Shown here piece by piece: positions 1 through 6,938 of a DNA stretch of 64,000 nt. Made by a program: the position numbers and the translations under genes. The notes under the pieces were generated by a model, which saw only the letters and a program-made list of their open reading frames with translations, was not told the DNA's origin and ran no database searches. Position 1 is the first letter of the stretch, and each line of letters opens with the position of its first letter. Origin of the DNA: an uncultured bacterium (lineage in GTDB: Bacteria > Myxococcota_A > Polyangia > Polyangiales > Houyiibacteriaceae); NCBI GenBank assembly GCA_938024995.1, contig CALJDU010000058.1:1-64000 (forward strand), read 5' to 3'.

Positions 1-240
1 CCGCCGACAAGGCTGCCGCCGACAAGGCTGCTGCTGACAAGGCTGCTGCTGTGGCTGCCGCCGACAAGGCTGCCGCCGACAAGGCTGCCGCCGACAAGGC
101 TGCTGCTGACAAGGCTGCTGCTGTGGCTGCCGCCGACAAGGCTGCTGCTGACCAGGCCGCTGCTGACAAGGCCGCTGCTGACAAGGCCGCTGCTGACAAG
201 TCCGCTGCTGACAAGGCCGCTGCTGACAAGGCCGCTGCCG
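1..240 (+). repeat. 15-bp coding tandem repeat (AAADK), with a 72-bp higher-order unit
   Basis: Units of about 15 bp encode Ala-Ala-Ala-Asp-Lys, with occasional variants (Gln for Lys, Ser for Ala). Two GTG (Val) codons, at 51 and 123, interrupt the pattern 72 bp apart, giving a higher-order unit of four pentapeptides plus AAAV. Synonymous gcc/gct blocks are shared between neighbouring units, as expected from recent unequal exchange or slippage. The array continues off the left edge, so its full length is unknown. Confidence 0.95.
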
Positions 241-836
241 AAGAAGACGATGACGATGATGACCTCGTGATTGGTGACGTGGCGCCGGCACCCAAGCGTG
301 AGCGACGCCGGACCACCTCCGATCACGACAGCCGTCTCGCGACCGCGTTTGAGGCGTGTCAGGACCTCCTCTTCCTCGAGACGCCGATTGAAGGCCTCGA
401 GTTCACGATTCGCCTCCTCTCTGAGCTCATCCCGTGCGAAGCCGCTGCGATTTGCCTCTACGACATCAACAACGATGAGCTTCGTTTTGTTGTCGCCGAT
501 GGACCCGCGGCAGACCGCCGTCGCGGGAACGCAGTGCATCCTCGGCAAGGGTTCTTCGGTGAGTCACTCGCGCTCGTCGGTCGCCCCTTCGTCGGAACCC
601 CGAAGCACTCTTCCTTCACCGCAGAGGTGGATGGTCGCGATGGGGTCGACGTGAAGAGCGCGATGTACATGGCGCTCTTCCATCAGGGCCGCCTCCTCGG
701 TGTCGTCCAGCAGTTGAACAGCCTCTCGAACGACGGTGTCTTCGGAGAGCCAGAAGCGGACCTGCTCGCCTACGTCGGAAACGCGCTCGCCGAGTTTCTC
801 TACGAAGCTCGTATTCGAGAGAAGCCAAAGAACTAG
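1..836 (+). CDS. GAF-domain protein with AAADK repeat region (5' end outside window)
   Basis: The frame is open to the left edge (first full codon at base 3), so the start lies upstream; the GTG at 51 sits inside the repeat and is unlikely to be the true start. The visible protein has a low-complexity Ala/Asp/Lys region of AAADK pentapeptides, an acidic run of Glu/Asp, then about 160 residues that read as a GAF domain (alternating hydrophobic strands, FFGESLALVGRPF, GRLLGVVQQLN). GAF domains are known to bind small ligands or cyclic nucleotides or to mediate dimerisation. No kinase or cyclase domain follows before the stop at 834-836. The repeat is predicted helical and may be a spacer or a DNA- or polyanion-binding region, but its role is unknown. 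Confidence 0.8.
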   Translation, partial: ADKAAADKAAADKAAAVAAADKAAADKAAADKAAADKAAAVAAADKAAADQAAADKAAADKAAADKSAADKAAADKAAAEEDDDDDDLVIGDVAPAPKRERRRTTSDHDSRLATAFEACQDLLFLETPIEGLEFTIRLLSELIPCEAAAICLYDINNDELRFVVADGPAADRRRGNAVHPRQGFFGESLALVGRPFVGTPKHSSFTAEVDGRDGVDVKSAMYMALFHQGRLLGVVQQLNSLSNDGVFGEPEADLLAYVGNALAEFLYEARIREKPKN

Positions 837-864
837 CAAGCTAGCGCGCGTGACCGCGGATCAA

Positions 865-897
865 AAAAGGCCCTCGCGTTTTGCGCGAGGGCCTTTT
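865..897. terminator. Bidirectional intrinsic terminator
   Basis: A 14-bp perfect stem (865-878 with 884-897) with a 5-base loop is flanked by A residues on the left and T residues on the right, so it works as an intrinsic terminator on both strands. It lies between two convergent transcription units: the GAF gene (ends 836) and the minus-strand redox operon (ends 917). Confidence 0.93.
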
Positions 898-916
898 GAC
901 ATGCTGCTCGTTTTGG

Positions 917-1450
917 CTACTCGGCGCTCGGCGGGCCAAGGAGCCGAACCACTGCGGCCTCGATATCCTCGGCGTCGCTCGCGCGGAACCCACGATGAAC
1001 GACGCGCACAATGCCCTCGCGATCGATGATGTAGGACGAGGGCATGCTCCGCGGGCGGTACCGATCGGCAACAGCGTGCTCGCCATCGAAGACCACCGGG
1101 AACGTCACGGGAGTGCGGCGCAGGAAACGCCGCATGTTGTCGCGGTCACGGTCGATGTTGACGCCGACGACGACCAAACCGCGGTCCTTGTACTGGTCGT
1201 ACAGGCGGTTGAGGACTGGGAGCTCTTCGCGGCACGGTCGACACCAAGACGCGAAGAAGTCGACAAGCACCACTTTGCCGCGAAGACCGGCGATGGTGAC
1301 CTCGTTCCCGTCGTTGTCCTCGAGGCCAATCTCTGGAGCCGCGCTCCCGCGAGAAAGAGCCCCTGCACCCGACGGCAAGGCCAGCGCGACGCACAGAGCC
1401 GCGCTGATGAGGGAGAAACGAAGCGCGGTTCGATGCTGCATCAAAGCCAT
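917..1450 (-). CDS. TlpA/ResA-like periplasmic thiol-disulfide oxidoreductase
   Basis: This is a 177-residue thioredoxin-fold protein. An N-terminal signal sequence (hydrophobic stretch at about 12-30) is followed by an AhpC/TSA-Redoxin type fold with the active site WCRPC in FFASWCRPCREELP, and the cis-Pro loop in SMPSSYIIDREG. The start is taken at the ATG at 1450, where the signal peptide begins; the open frame continues upstream to 1705 but that part overlaps the preceding gene and does not look like protein. TlpA/ResA/CcmG proteins reduce disulfides outside the cytoplasm, often of apocytochromes c. It is the last gene of a minus-strand operon, next to a DsbA-like oxidase, and ends just before the terminator at 865-897. 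Confidence 0.88.
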   Translation of the reverse strand: MALMQHRTALRFSLISAALCVALALPSGAGALSRGSAAPEIGLEDNDGNEVTIAGLRGKVVLVDFFASWCRPCREELPVLNRLYDQYKDRGLVVVGVNIDRDRDNMRRFLRRTPVTFPVVFDGEHAVADRYRPRSMPSSYIIDREGIVRVVHRGFRASDAEDIEAAVVRLLGPPSAE

Positions 1451-1487
1451 AGATGGTCCAAATCGAGGTTTATTCACCCCAAGGCCG

Positions 1488-2378
1488 CTATCGGGCCATT
1501 TCCAGTTCTTCGCGAAGGTACGCGGGGAGGTTCTCGATCGGCTCGGCGAAGCGGCGGTTCCCAACGAAGATGGTCGGCGTACTGTCCACGCCCAGCTCCA
1601 TTCCTTGTGCCTTGTCGCGCTCCACCGCTGCCCGCAGCTCCTCCGACTGCAGATCCGCGCGGTACTGGTCCATGTCCAAGCCGAGCTCCTGCCCGTAGCG
1701 CTCAAGGTCGCTGGGGGTCAGCTCCGTTTGGTTCTCAAAGAGCACGTCGTGCATCTCCCAGAACTTGTTCTGACGGCCTGCCGCGTTGGTCGCGAGCGCG
1801 GCGTCGCCAGCGTGCTCATGCATCGAGAGCGGGAAGTGTTTGAAGACGAGCTGAACCTCGCCCGGAAACTGGCCGATGATCCGCTCCAGCTCGGGCGCCG
1901 CGCGACCACAGAAGGGACACTCAAAATCGCTGAACTCAACGATGCGAATCGGGGCCATCACCGCGCCGCGGACCGGAGCGCCTTCGACATCAATGGAGAC
2001 CTCGGAATCGCGCCCGAAGCGCAGCCGGTAGAACTCGCGCAGCTCCGTGCGATCGAGCCCATCCCCTGCCAGTCGCGCCAAGTAACGCGCCGCTACGATG
2101 CACTTCCCGCAGCCTCGTGACTCCGCGACACAGCGCGCCACGCTCACGGGCTCGCCGCAAGGGGACAAGAGATCGTTGACCTCACGTACGAACACACGAC
2201 GCGCAGACGCGGGCAGCGCCTCGGTGTCGACCCCTTCAAGCGTCTGAATCCGATCATCAGCCGGTTGAATGTCGACGCTCTCGACGGGTTCTGGCTTGTC
2301 CTCGTCACACGCCAACGCAAAAGCGCAGAGCGAGAGCACAAGGAGCCGAGTCACAATCTGTAGGCGCGAATCGTCCAT
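1488..2378 (-). CDS. DsbA-family thioredoxin-fold lipoprotein
   Basis: This 296-residue protein starts with a signal sequence ending in a lipobox-like FALAC, so it is probably lipid-anchored. A GTG at 2354 is an alternative start that gives a shorter, classical signal peptide. Residues about 30-135 form an N-terminal region with four cysteines. The C-terminal half is a DsbA/Thioredoxin_4 domain: CPFC redox motif within FSDFECPFCGRAAPEL, a helical insertion with HFPLSMHEHA, and the cis-Pro motif DSTPTIFVG. Such proteins oxidise or isomerise disulfides in exported proteins. It sits 37 bp upstream of the TlpA-like gene and just after a cytochrome-like lipoprotein, which suggests a shared role in envelope thiol chemistry. 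Confidence 0.88.
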   Translation of the reverse strand: MDDSRLQIVTRLLVLSLCAFALACDEDKPEPVESVDIQPADDRIQTLEGVDTEALPASARRVFVREVNDLLSPCGEPVSVARCVAESRGCGKCIVAARYLARLAGDGLDRTELREFYRLRFGRDSEVSIDVEGAPVRGAVMAPIRIVEFSDFECPFCGRAAPELERIIGQFPGEVQLVFKHFPLSMHEHAGDAALATNAAGRQNKFWEMHDVLFENQTELTPSDLERYGQELGLDMDQYRADLQSEELRAAVERDKAQGMELGVDSTPTIFVGNRRFAEPIENLPAYLREELEMAR

Positions 2379-2393
2379 TACCGCGGCTATATA

Positions 2394-3143
2394 TCACTCA
2401 GTAGGTGCGCCGGCGAGGATCCACCGCGAGACCGTCTCTGCGTCTTCACGGGAGCTCTCGCCGTTGTGACCTGGCACTCGTTCGTCGCCGATCATCTTAT
2501 ACAGAAGGTAGCTGGTACCGGGACGCCCCCCGTCCGCGAGCACGTCCAGAATCGGAAAGCCCATCAGCCCGCGATCGCCGATGAAGTCGCGCCCGCCCGT
2601 TTGCGCCGCGGGAACGTTGAGGGCGGTTCTCGCGATGCCTTCTGCGCTCGACAAATCGAGACCCAATGCGGGACCGTCGGCGGAGTGGCAGGACGCCACC
2701 GCGCAGGTCTGAAGAACTGGCCTCACTTCACCGAAGGTCGCGGTCGGTTCGCGGTAGACCGGACCGACGTCAGGACCCGTCGTGAACGAGCTCGTGTACG
2801 GACGGGACGGAACGCCGCTCAGCGACGGAAGCGGGTCCAGCTCAATGCGATAGCGGACGTTCGGCTCAAGCGGACCACCGGAGAACCTCGCAGCGATCGC
2901 GCGACGCTCAATGGGGTCGTAGCGAACGGTCAGAAAAGGACGGCTCGGACCCGACTCAAGATGAATCGTCGCGCGCTCGACTGCGCGGGGCGCCATCGCT
3001 TGGTCAAAGAAGACTTGGATGGGCGCTTGGCGAAGAACACCGGTCGCCCCGTCACGCGGTGAAGTACTCACCACGGACGGAACGCTCTCAGAGTGTTCTG
3101 GGGGAAGGTCACACGCGAACATCGCGACGAGCGCGACGCACAC
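2394..3143 (-). CDS. Lipoprotein with Big_5 Ig-like domain and CX4CH cytochrome-like domain
   Basis: The 249-residue product has a short hydrophobic leader ending in MFAC, consistent with a lipoprotein. The assigned GTG start gives a very short n-region; the frame is open further upstream without an ATG, so an earlier non-standard start is possible. Residues about 25-120 fit a bacterial Ig-like Big_5 domain (STSPRDGATGV, IQVFFDQAM, YRIELDPLPSLSG). The C-terminal part contains TCAVASCHS, a C-x4-C-H arrangement, within a context typical of small cytochrome-like domains in myxobacterial secreted proteins. CX4CH is a known but uncommon haem c site (for example in cytochrome c3). Haem binding here is inferred. 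The gene lies upstream of DsbA-like and TlpA-like genes. Confidence 0.75.
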   Translation of the reverse strand: MCVALVAMFACDLPPEHSESVPSVVSTSPRDGATGVLRQAPIQVFFDQAMAPRAVERATIHLESGPSRPFLTVRYDPIERRAIAARFSGGPLEPNVRYRIELDPLPSLSGVPSRPYTSSFTTGPDVGPVYREPTATFGEVRPVLQTCAVASCHSADGPALGLDLSSAEGIARTALNVPAAQTGGRDFIGDRGLMGFPILDVLADGGRPGTSYLLYKMIGDERVPGHNGESSREDAETVSRWILAGAPTE

Positions 3144-3151
3144 GTGAATCG

Positions 3152-3406
3152 TCAGGACTCGCTGTATGTAATCAGCTGTTCCCGCACGATCTGTTCGTTG
3201 ATGCCTGATCGGATGTACTCCTTCAGGCAGTCTGCAATTGTGACCATGAGATCATCAACGCCTTTGTCTTCAATCAGCTTTGAGAGGAGCGCGCGCGAGG
3301 CGCGGCTATCTTCATCGCGCAAGTACTGACGTACTTGTTCAATGGTGATTCCCCCGTCAAAGTCGATGATCGCGTTCTCGACCAGGTACCGGGCAAGCTC
3401 GTTCAC
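3152..3406 (-). CDS. Conserved small helical protein of unknown function
   Basis: This 84-residue protein starts at a GTG preceded by a strong GGAGG ribosome-binding site at 3415-3419 on the minus strand. It is charged, predicted helical, has one Cys and no signal or membrane segment. I do not recognise the family. It is the first gene of the four-gene minus-strand operon; its stop is 8 bp from the assigned start of the Big_5 lipoprotein. A cytoplasmic product in front of three exported proteins suggests either a regulatory or an unrelated co-transcribed role. Confidence 0.75.
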   Translation of the reverse strand: MNELARYLVENAIIDFDGGITIEQVRQYLRDEDSRASRALLSKLIEDKGVDDLMVTIADCLKEYIRSGINEQIVREQLITYSES

Positions 3407-3414
3407 CCTATCGT

Positions 3415-3419
3415 CCTCC
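3415..3419 (-). promoter_or_regulatory. Strong Shine-Dalgarno site fixing a GTG start
   Basis: The minus strand reads GGAGG eight bases before the GTG at 3406. It is one of the clearest ribosome-binding sites in the window and supports the GTG start of the 84-residue gene. Confidence 0.8.
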
Positions 3420-3505
3420 GTCGTTTAAGTTGGCCCCTGTACTAGGCTCTAACACGCCGAAGATGCAAGGAATTCCTAAACTTTCTCCGCTCTCGGGCGG
3501 AAATC

Positions 3506-5788
3506 ATGGGAGGATTCGGGAAGAAGATGACCCCGCGGATCCGAGTGCTGGTCGCCGCTTTCGACACGGTACCAGGCCAAAACAGCCACTCAAGCGCAGT
3601 GCTTGGGATGGCGAACGCGCTCCATGCGGAGATCGATGTGGTCACGTTGCGGGTGCCGGGCCTCGCCCACCAGACCCAGATCGGCGGAGCACGCGTCTTC
3701 CGCGTCTCGGTTCAAGGAACCCCGAGCGAGCGGCGACAGATGTTTCACCGCGCGGTGAAGCGCCAGATACAGGGACAGCCCTACGACATCGTGCACGTGC
3801 GCGGACCTCACGCCGGCATGGCCGCCATCTCCTTGCAGCGGCAGCTCGGCTTCTCTCTCATCTACGAAGTCGCGAGCTTCCCCAGCGAGAACGAGGGGCC
3901 GCAAGGTCAGCTCGAGTGGACGCAGTCGCACAATCACTGTCTTCAATCCGCATCCGCGATCCTCGTCGGGACCGAAGCCGCCGCGGACGCGCTCGCCGCG
4001 GACGAGTGTTCGCCGCGCGTCGAAGTGATCCCGCCCGGCATCGACATCGATCGATTCGACTGGAGACCACCGACCCACAGCGAGGACGTGACGCGTCTTC
4101 TCTATCTCGGACCGCTCGGCGGAGACCGCGACATCGGGACCTTGCTCGACGCGACCGCGCAGCTCGCCTCGCGACGCCCAGTGCACGTACTCATCGCGGG
4201 CGAAGTGGAACCGGCCCGACGAGACGCGGCGCGGCGCGCGTTGACTGAGCGCGGCATTGGCGCGCAGGTGGACATCCGCGGACGTCCGGAAGCGGCGTCC
4301 ATCGCGAGCCTGATCGGCGGTTGTGACATCGGCTTGGTCACCGCGGCGCGCTCGCCACGCTTTCGAGATCTCGGCGATCTCCCGGAGCCCTTCCTGGAGT
4401 TCCTCGCGTGCAAGCGCCCCATCGTCGTCGCCGATGTGCCGGCGGTCCGAACCATCGTTCAGCAAGACACCGAGGCGCTCTTCTACACACCTGGGGACGC
4501 GCGCTCGCTCGCCTCTGCGGTCGAGCGCGCGATGAACCCCACGCGACGTTCCCAGCTCGCGCTCCGTGGCTACGAGAAGGTCCGGCGGAGCTTCACAAGC
4601 GCGGCCCGGCGACGCCGGATCGCAGAGGTCTATGAGCGTCTCGCGCCTGGAAGCCAGACCCACGATCCGTGGTCACTCCGCGAAGACTCGTCGGTCACCG
4701 AGCTCCCGAGCGACTTGCTGAAGGCCGAGACAGACTCCGTCTCGCAGGACGCTCTCGCGGGTGAACCAACGCGCGCGTTTGTCCCCAGCCAGATCGTCGC
4801 CACGTTCTCCCATGACGATCCGATCGACCACTTCGCCACCCCCGTACGCTCACGCCCGCCGAACGAAGAACGGACACAAATCGCGCCCAGCCCGCTCGCC
4901 GCGATGCCGGAGATGGACCTTGAACAGCTCGGCGGCGAGCTGCTCCCAGAAGGGACCTCCCCGGGCAAAGGCACGACGGGTCCGCACGAAGTGATCCCGT
5001 TCGGCCCCGACGAAGGAACGACCCCAGGGGAGTTCGTCGGAGAGCGGACGGATCTGTCGAAGATCGAGATCCCGATGCCGCGCGGGGAAGACGATCCGGA
5101 ACTCGACGCCCCTCCGACCCCGCCGAAAACAAGTCCGTCGAAGAAGCGGCCGACCGCGGCGCAAGACACCGGCGAGGTCGACGCGGATACCGGCGAGGTC
5201 GACGTGGACACCGGTGAGGTCGACGCGGACACCGGCGAGGTCGACGCGGACACCGGCGAGGTCGGCACGGACACCGGCGAGGTCGACGCGGACACCGGCG
5301 AGGTCGACGCGGACACCGGCGAGGTCGGCACGGACACCGGCGAGGTCGACGCGCCCCCCCGCCGCGAGCGGCCAGCGAAACGAAAACCGCACGACACGAA
5401 CCGGACACCGCTGACCGATCTCGGGAAACGCTCCGACCATCGCGACACCCAGCCGACCACACCCTCCGCCGCCCCCAACGCGAAACCGGGGCTCCCGCTG
5501 CTGAAGAAAGTTCGTCGCGTCCGCCCACAAGCGACGACGGTCGGGATGCCTCCGACACGTCCTGCACCGCGCGCGGGCAAGCAAGAGGACCACGACCCAT
5601 TGCTCGATACCGTCGAGCACCAAGCGGAGCCGGACACGGGCGAGACGGAGTCCCCAGAGAGCAACGCCGAAGCCCCGCGCGATCACGGCAAAGCCCCGCG
5701 CGTTCAGAGAAAACCGCCTGAAGTCTCGCGCTCCCGAAAGCGCTTCCCGCGAACTCCGGTCCCGCCGTCGCGCGACGAGGAGGAGTGA
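3506..5788 (+). CDS. GT4-family glycosyltransferase with long disordered, repeat-containing C-terminus
   Basis: This is a 760-residue protein. Residues about 8-390 are a GT-B fold glycosyltransferase of family GT4: N-terminal Rossmann half with DIVHVRGPHAG, linker VIPPGIDIDRFDW, and the nucleotide-sugar-binding half with EPFLEFLACKRPIVV and LFYTPGDARSL. A second ATG at 3527 (residue 8) could be the real start. After about residue 390 the protein turns into Pro/Glu/Asp/Arg-rich low-complexity sequence, with nine DTGEVDA-type heptapeptides at residues 554-616, and ends without any recognisable domain. A typical GT4 enzyme has about 380 residues, so half of this protein is extra. It stands alone between divergent and convergent neighbours. 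The sugar and acceptor cannot be told. Confidence 0.87.
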   Translation: MGGFGKKMTPRIRVLVAAFDTVPGQNSHSSAVLGMANALHAEIDVVTLRVPGLAHQTQIGGARVFRVSVQGTPSERRQMFHRAVKRQIQGQPYDIVHVRGPHAGMAAISLQRQLGFSLIYEVASFPSENEGPQGQLEWTQSHNHCLQSASAILVGTEAAADALAADECSPRVEVIPPGIDIDRFDWRPPTHSEDVTRLLYLGPLGGDRDIGTLLDATAQLASRRPVHVLIAGEVEPARRDAARRALTERGIGAQVDIRGRPEAASIASLIGGCDIGLVTAARSPRFRDLGDLPEPFLEFLACKRPIVVADVPAVRTIVQQDTEALFYTPGDARSLASAVERAMNPTRRSQLALRGYEKVRRSFTSAARRRRIAEVYERLAPGSQTHDPWSLREDSSVTELPSDLLKAETDSVSQDALAGEPTRAFVPSQIVATFSHDDPIDHFATPVRSRPPNEERTQIAPSPLAAMPEMDLEQLGGELLPEGTSPGKGTTGPHEVIPFGPDEGTTPGEFVGERTDLSKIEIPMPRGEDDPELDAPPTPPKTSPSKKRPTAAQDTGEVDADTGEVDVDTGEVDADTGEVDADTGEVGTDTGEVDADTGEVDADTGEVGTDTGEVDAPPRRERPAKRKPHDTNRTPLTDLGKRSDHRDTQPTTPSAAPNAKPGLPLLKKVRRVRPQATTVGMPPTRPAPRAGKQEDHDPLLDTVEHQAEPDTGETESPESNAEAPRDHGKAPRVQRKPPEVSRSRKRFPRTPVPPSRDEEE
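5165..5353 (+). repeat. 21-bp coding tandem repeat, nine copies (DTGEVDA)
   Basis: Nine contiguous 21-bp units encode DTGEVDA with variants DTGEVDV and DTGEVGT. The order of variants (DA, DV, DA, DA, GT, DA, DA, GT, DA) includes a repeated DA-DA-GT block, so expansion probably occurred in multi-unit steps. A single degenerate DTGETES copy occurs further downstream in the same protein. Confidence 0.95.
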
Positions 5789-5789
5789 G

Positions 5790-6938
5790 TCAGCGGCAGA
5801 GGTCCGCGACGTCTCCGTGACACGTCACGCAGGCGCGCGGGTTCTGCCGTACCGCGGAGGCACAACGCGAAGCGAACCCGGCGGGGTGCGGTGACACCCC
5901 CAAGCCGATCCCCGCGGCGCCGTGACACTGGACACAATCGCGCTCGACATGACAGCTCGCGCAGGCGGTCATGGACCGCTTCGCTTCGATCCCGTGCTGC
6001 GCTTCCCACATCGCCGCCGGAGGGTGCACGCGCGAGCCCGCGATCACAGAAGGCGCCGCGATCGGCGCGACCCCGATCCGCGCGTGGCACTCCGTGCAAA
6101 AGCGCTGAACCGTGTGACACGAGGCGCACCGTGGATTGTCTCGGCGCGCCTCCTGCGGATGCGTCGTGAGGTAGTCGTTCTCGTGCACGGACACGCGACC
6201 ATCGCGGACGCGACCATCGTGACAATCGGCGCAGTCCGACTCTTCATGACAGCTCGCGCACGCGTCGCCGTGGTCCGCGCCGACCCAGCGATGGCGAACG
6301 AGAAAGTCCGCGTCGTGGTTCATCCCAGCCAGCGTCGACGGTGGGTTCATGACGCCTTCCGGATAGCGCGTCCGGAGGCGGCCGTCGGGCTGCGTGAAGT
6401 GACACGTAGCGCACTCGTTGTCGGCGCCGCGCTCCGCGTGGCAGCTGCGGCACTGCTGCATCGTTGGGAGATGCGCGCGCGTCGCCATCTCGCTCCCTTG
6501 AACGTCGTGACATGACACGCACCCCACCTGCGCCCGCGCGTGCTGCTGGTGCGAGAAGTGGAGCCGCGCGGTCGGGATGGCAGACGCGAGCACGTCGTCG
6601 CCGTCTTGGTAACCGGCGTGGCAATAGCCGCAGTTGCCCTCGCTCGCGGTGCGCCGATCGGTCTGCGACTCGTGACACGGTGAGCAGCTCGCTTCGGTCG
6701 GCAAGAGCGAGTCCGCCGCGCGTGTGCTGTCGGTGGCGCCCACGTGGCAACGTTCGCAGCGCAACGCGGCGTGCGCTGGCAGCGCGTGGTTCATCCTGAC
6801 GCCGATGCGTTGCGGCGGATAGATCAAGGTCGAGCGGAGCGCGCGCGCCGACTGCGACTCCGACCCCTGCGCGCCAAGTGCCGCCGCGCACACGAGCAGA
6901 CCCAGCGCCGCCCAGCGACTCGCGCTCAAGCTGCTCAT
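5790..6938 (-). CDS. Thirteen-haem c-type cytochrome, exported
   Basis: The 382-residue product has an N-terminal signal sequence (hydrophobic about residues 9-24, AALGAQ cleavage region) and thirteen CxxCH haem c motifs, among them CERCH, CSPCH, CGYCH, CRSCH, CTECH and CVTCH, with many extra His residues available as distal ligands. It has no other domain. The ATG at 6938 is chosen because it overlaps the stop of the upstream gene in an ATGA arrangement; a GTG at 6944 is the alternative. Cytochromes of this kind (cytochrome c3/c7-type arrays) move electrons in the periplasm or across the outer membrane. Translational coupling to a putative outer-membrane barrel suggests they work together. 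It converges with the GT4 gene, with only one base between the stop codons. Confidence 0.93.
   Translation of the reverse strand: MSSLSASRWAALGLLVCAAALGAQGSESQSARALRSTLIYPPQRIGVRMNHALPAHAALRCERCHVGATDSTRAADSLLPTEASCSPCHESQTDRRTASEGNCGYCHAGYQDGDDVLASAIPTARLHFSHQQHARAQVGCVSCHDVQGSEMATRAHLPTMQQCRSCHAERGADNECATCHFTQPDGRLRTRYPEGVMNPPSTLAGMNHDADFLVRHRWVGADHGDACASCHEESDCADCHDGRVRDGRVSVHENDYLTTHPQEARRDNPRCASCHTVQRFCTECHARIGVAPIAAPSVIAGSRVHPPAAMWEAQHGIEAKRSMTACASCHVERDCVQCHGAAGIGLGVSPHPAGFASRCASAVRQNPRACVTCHGDVADLCR

Noticed and set aside
4630..5664. Long minus-strand frames opposite the GT4 gene tail
   Set aside because: They are the mirror of the repeat-rich coding strand in GC-rich DNA and show only Ser/Pro/Arg-rich low-complexity sequence.
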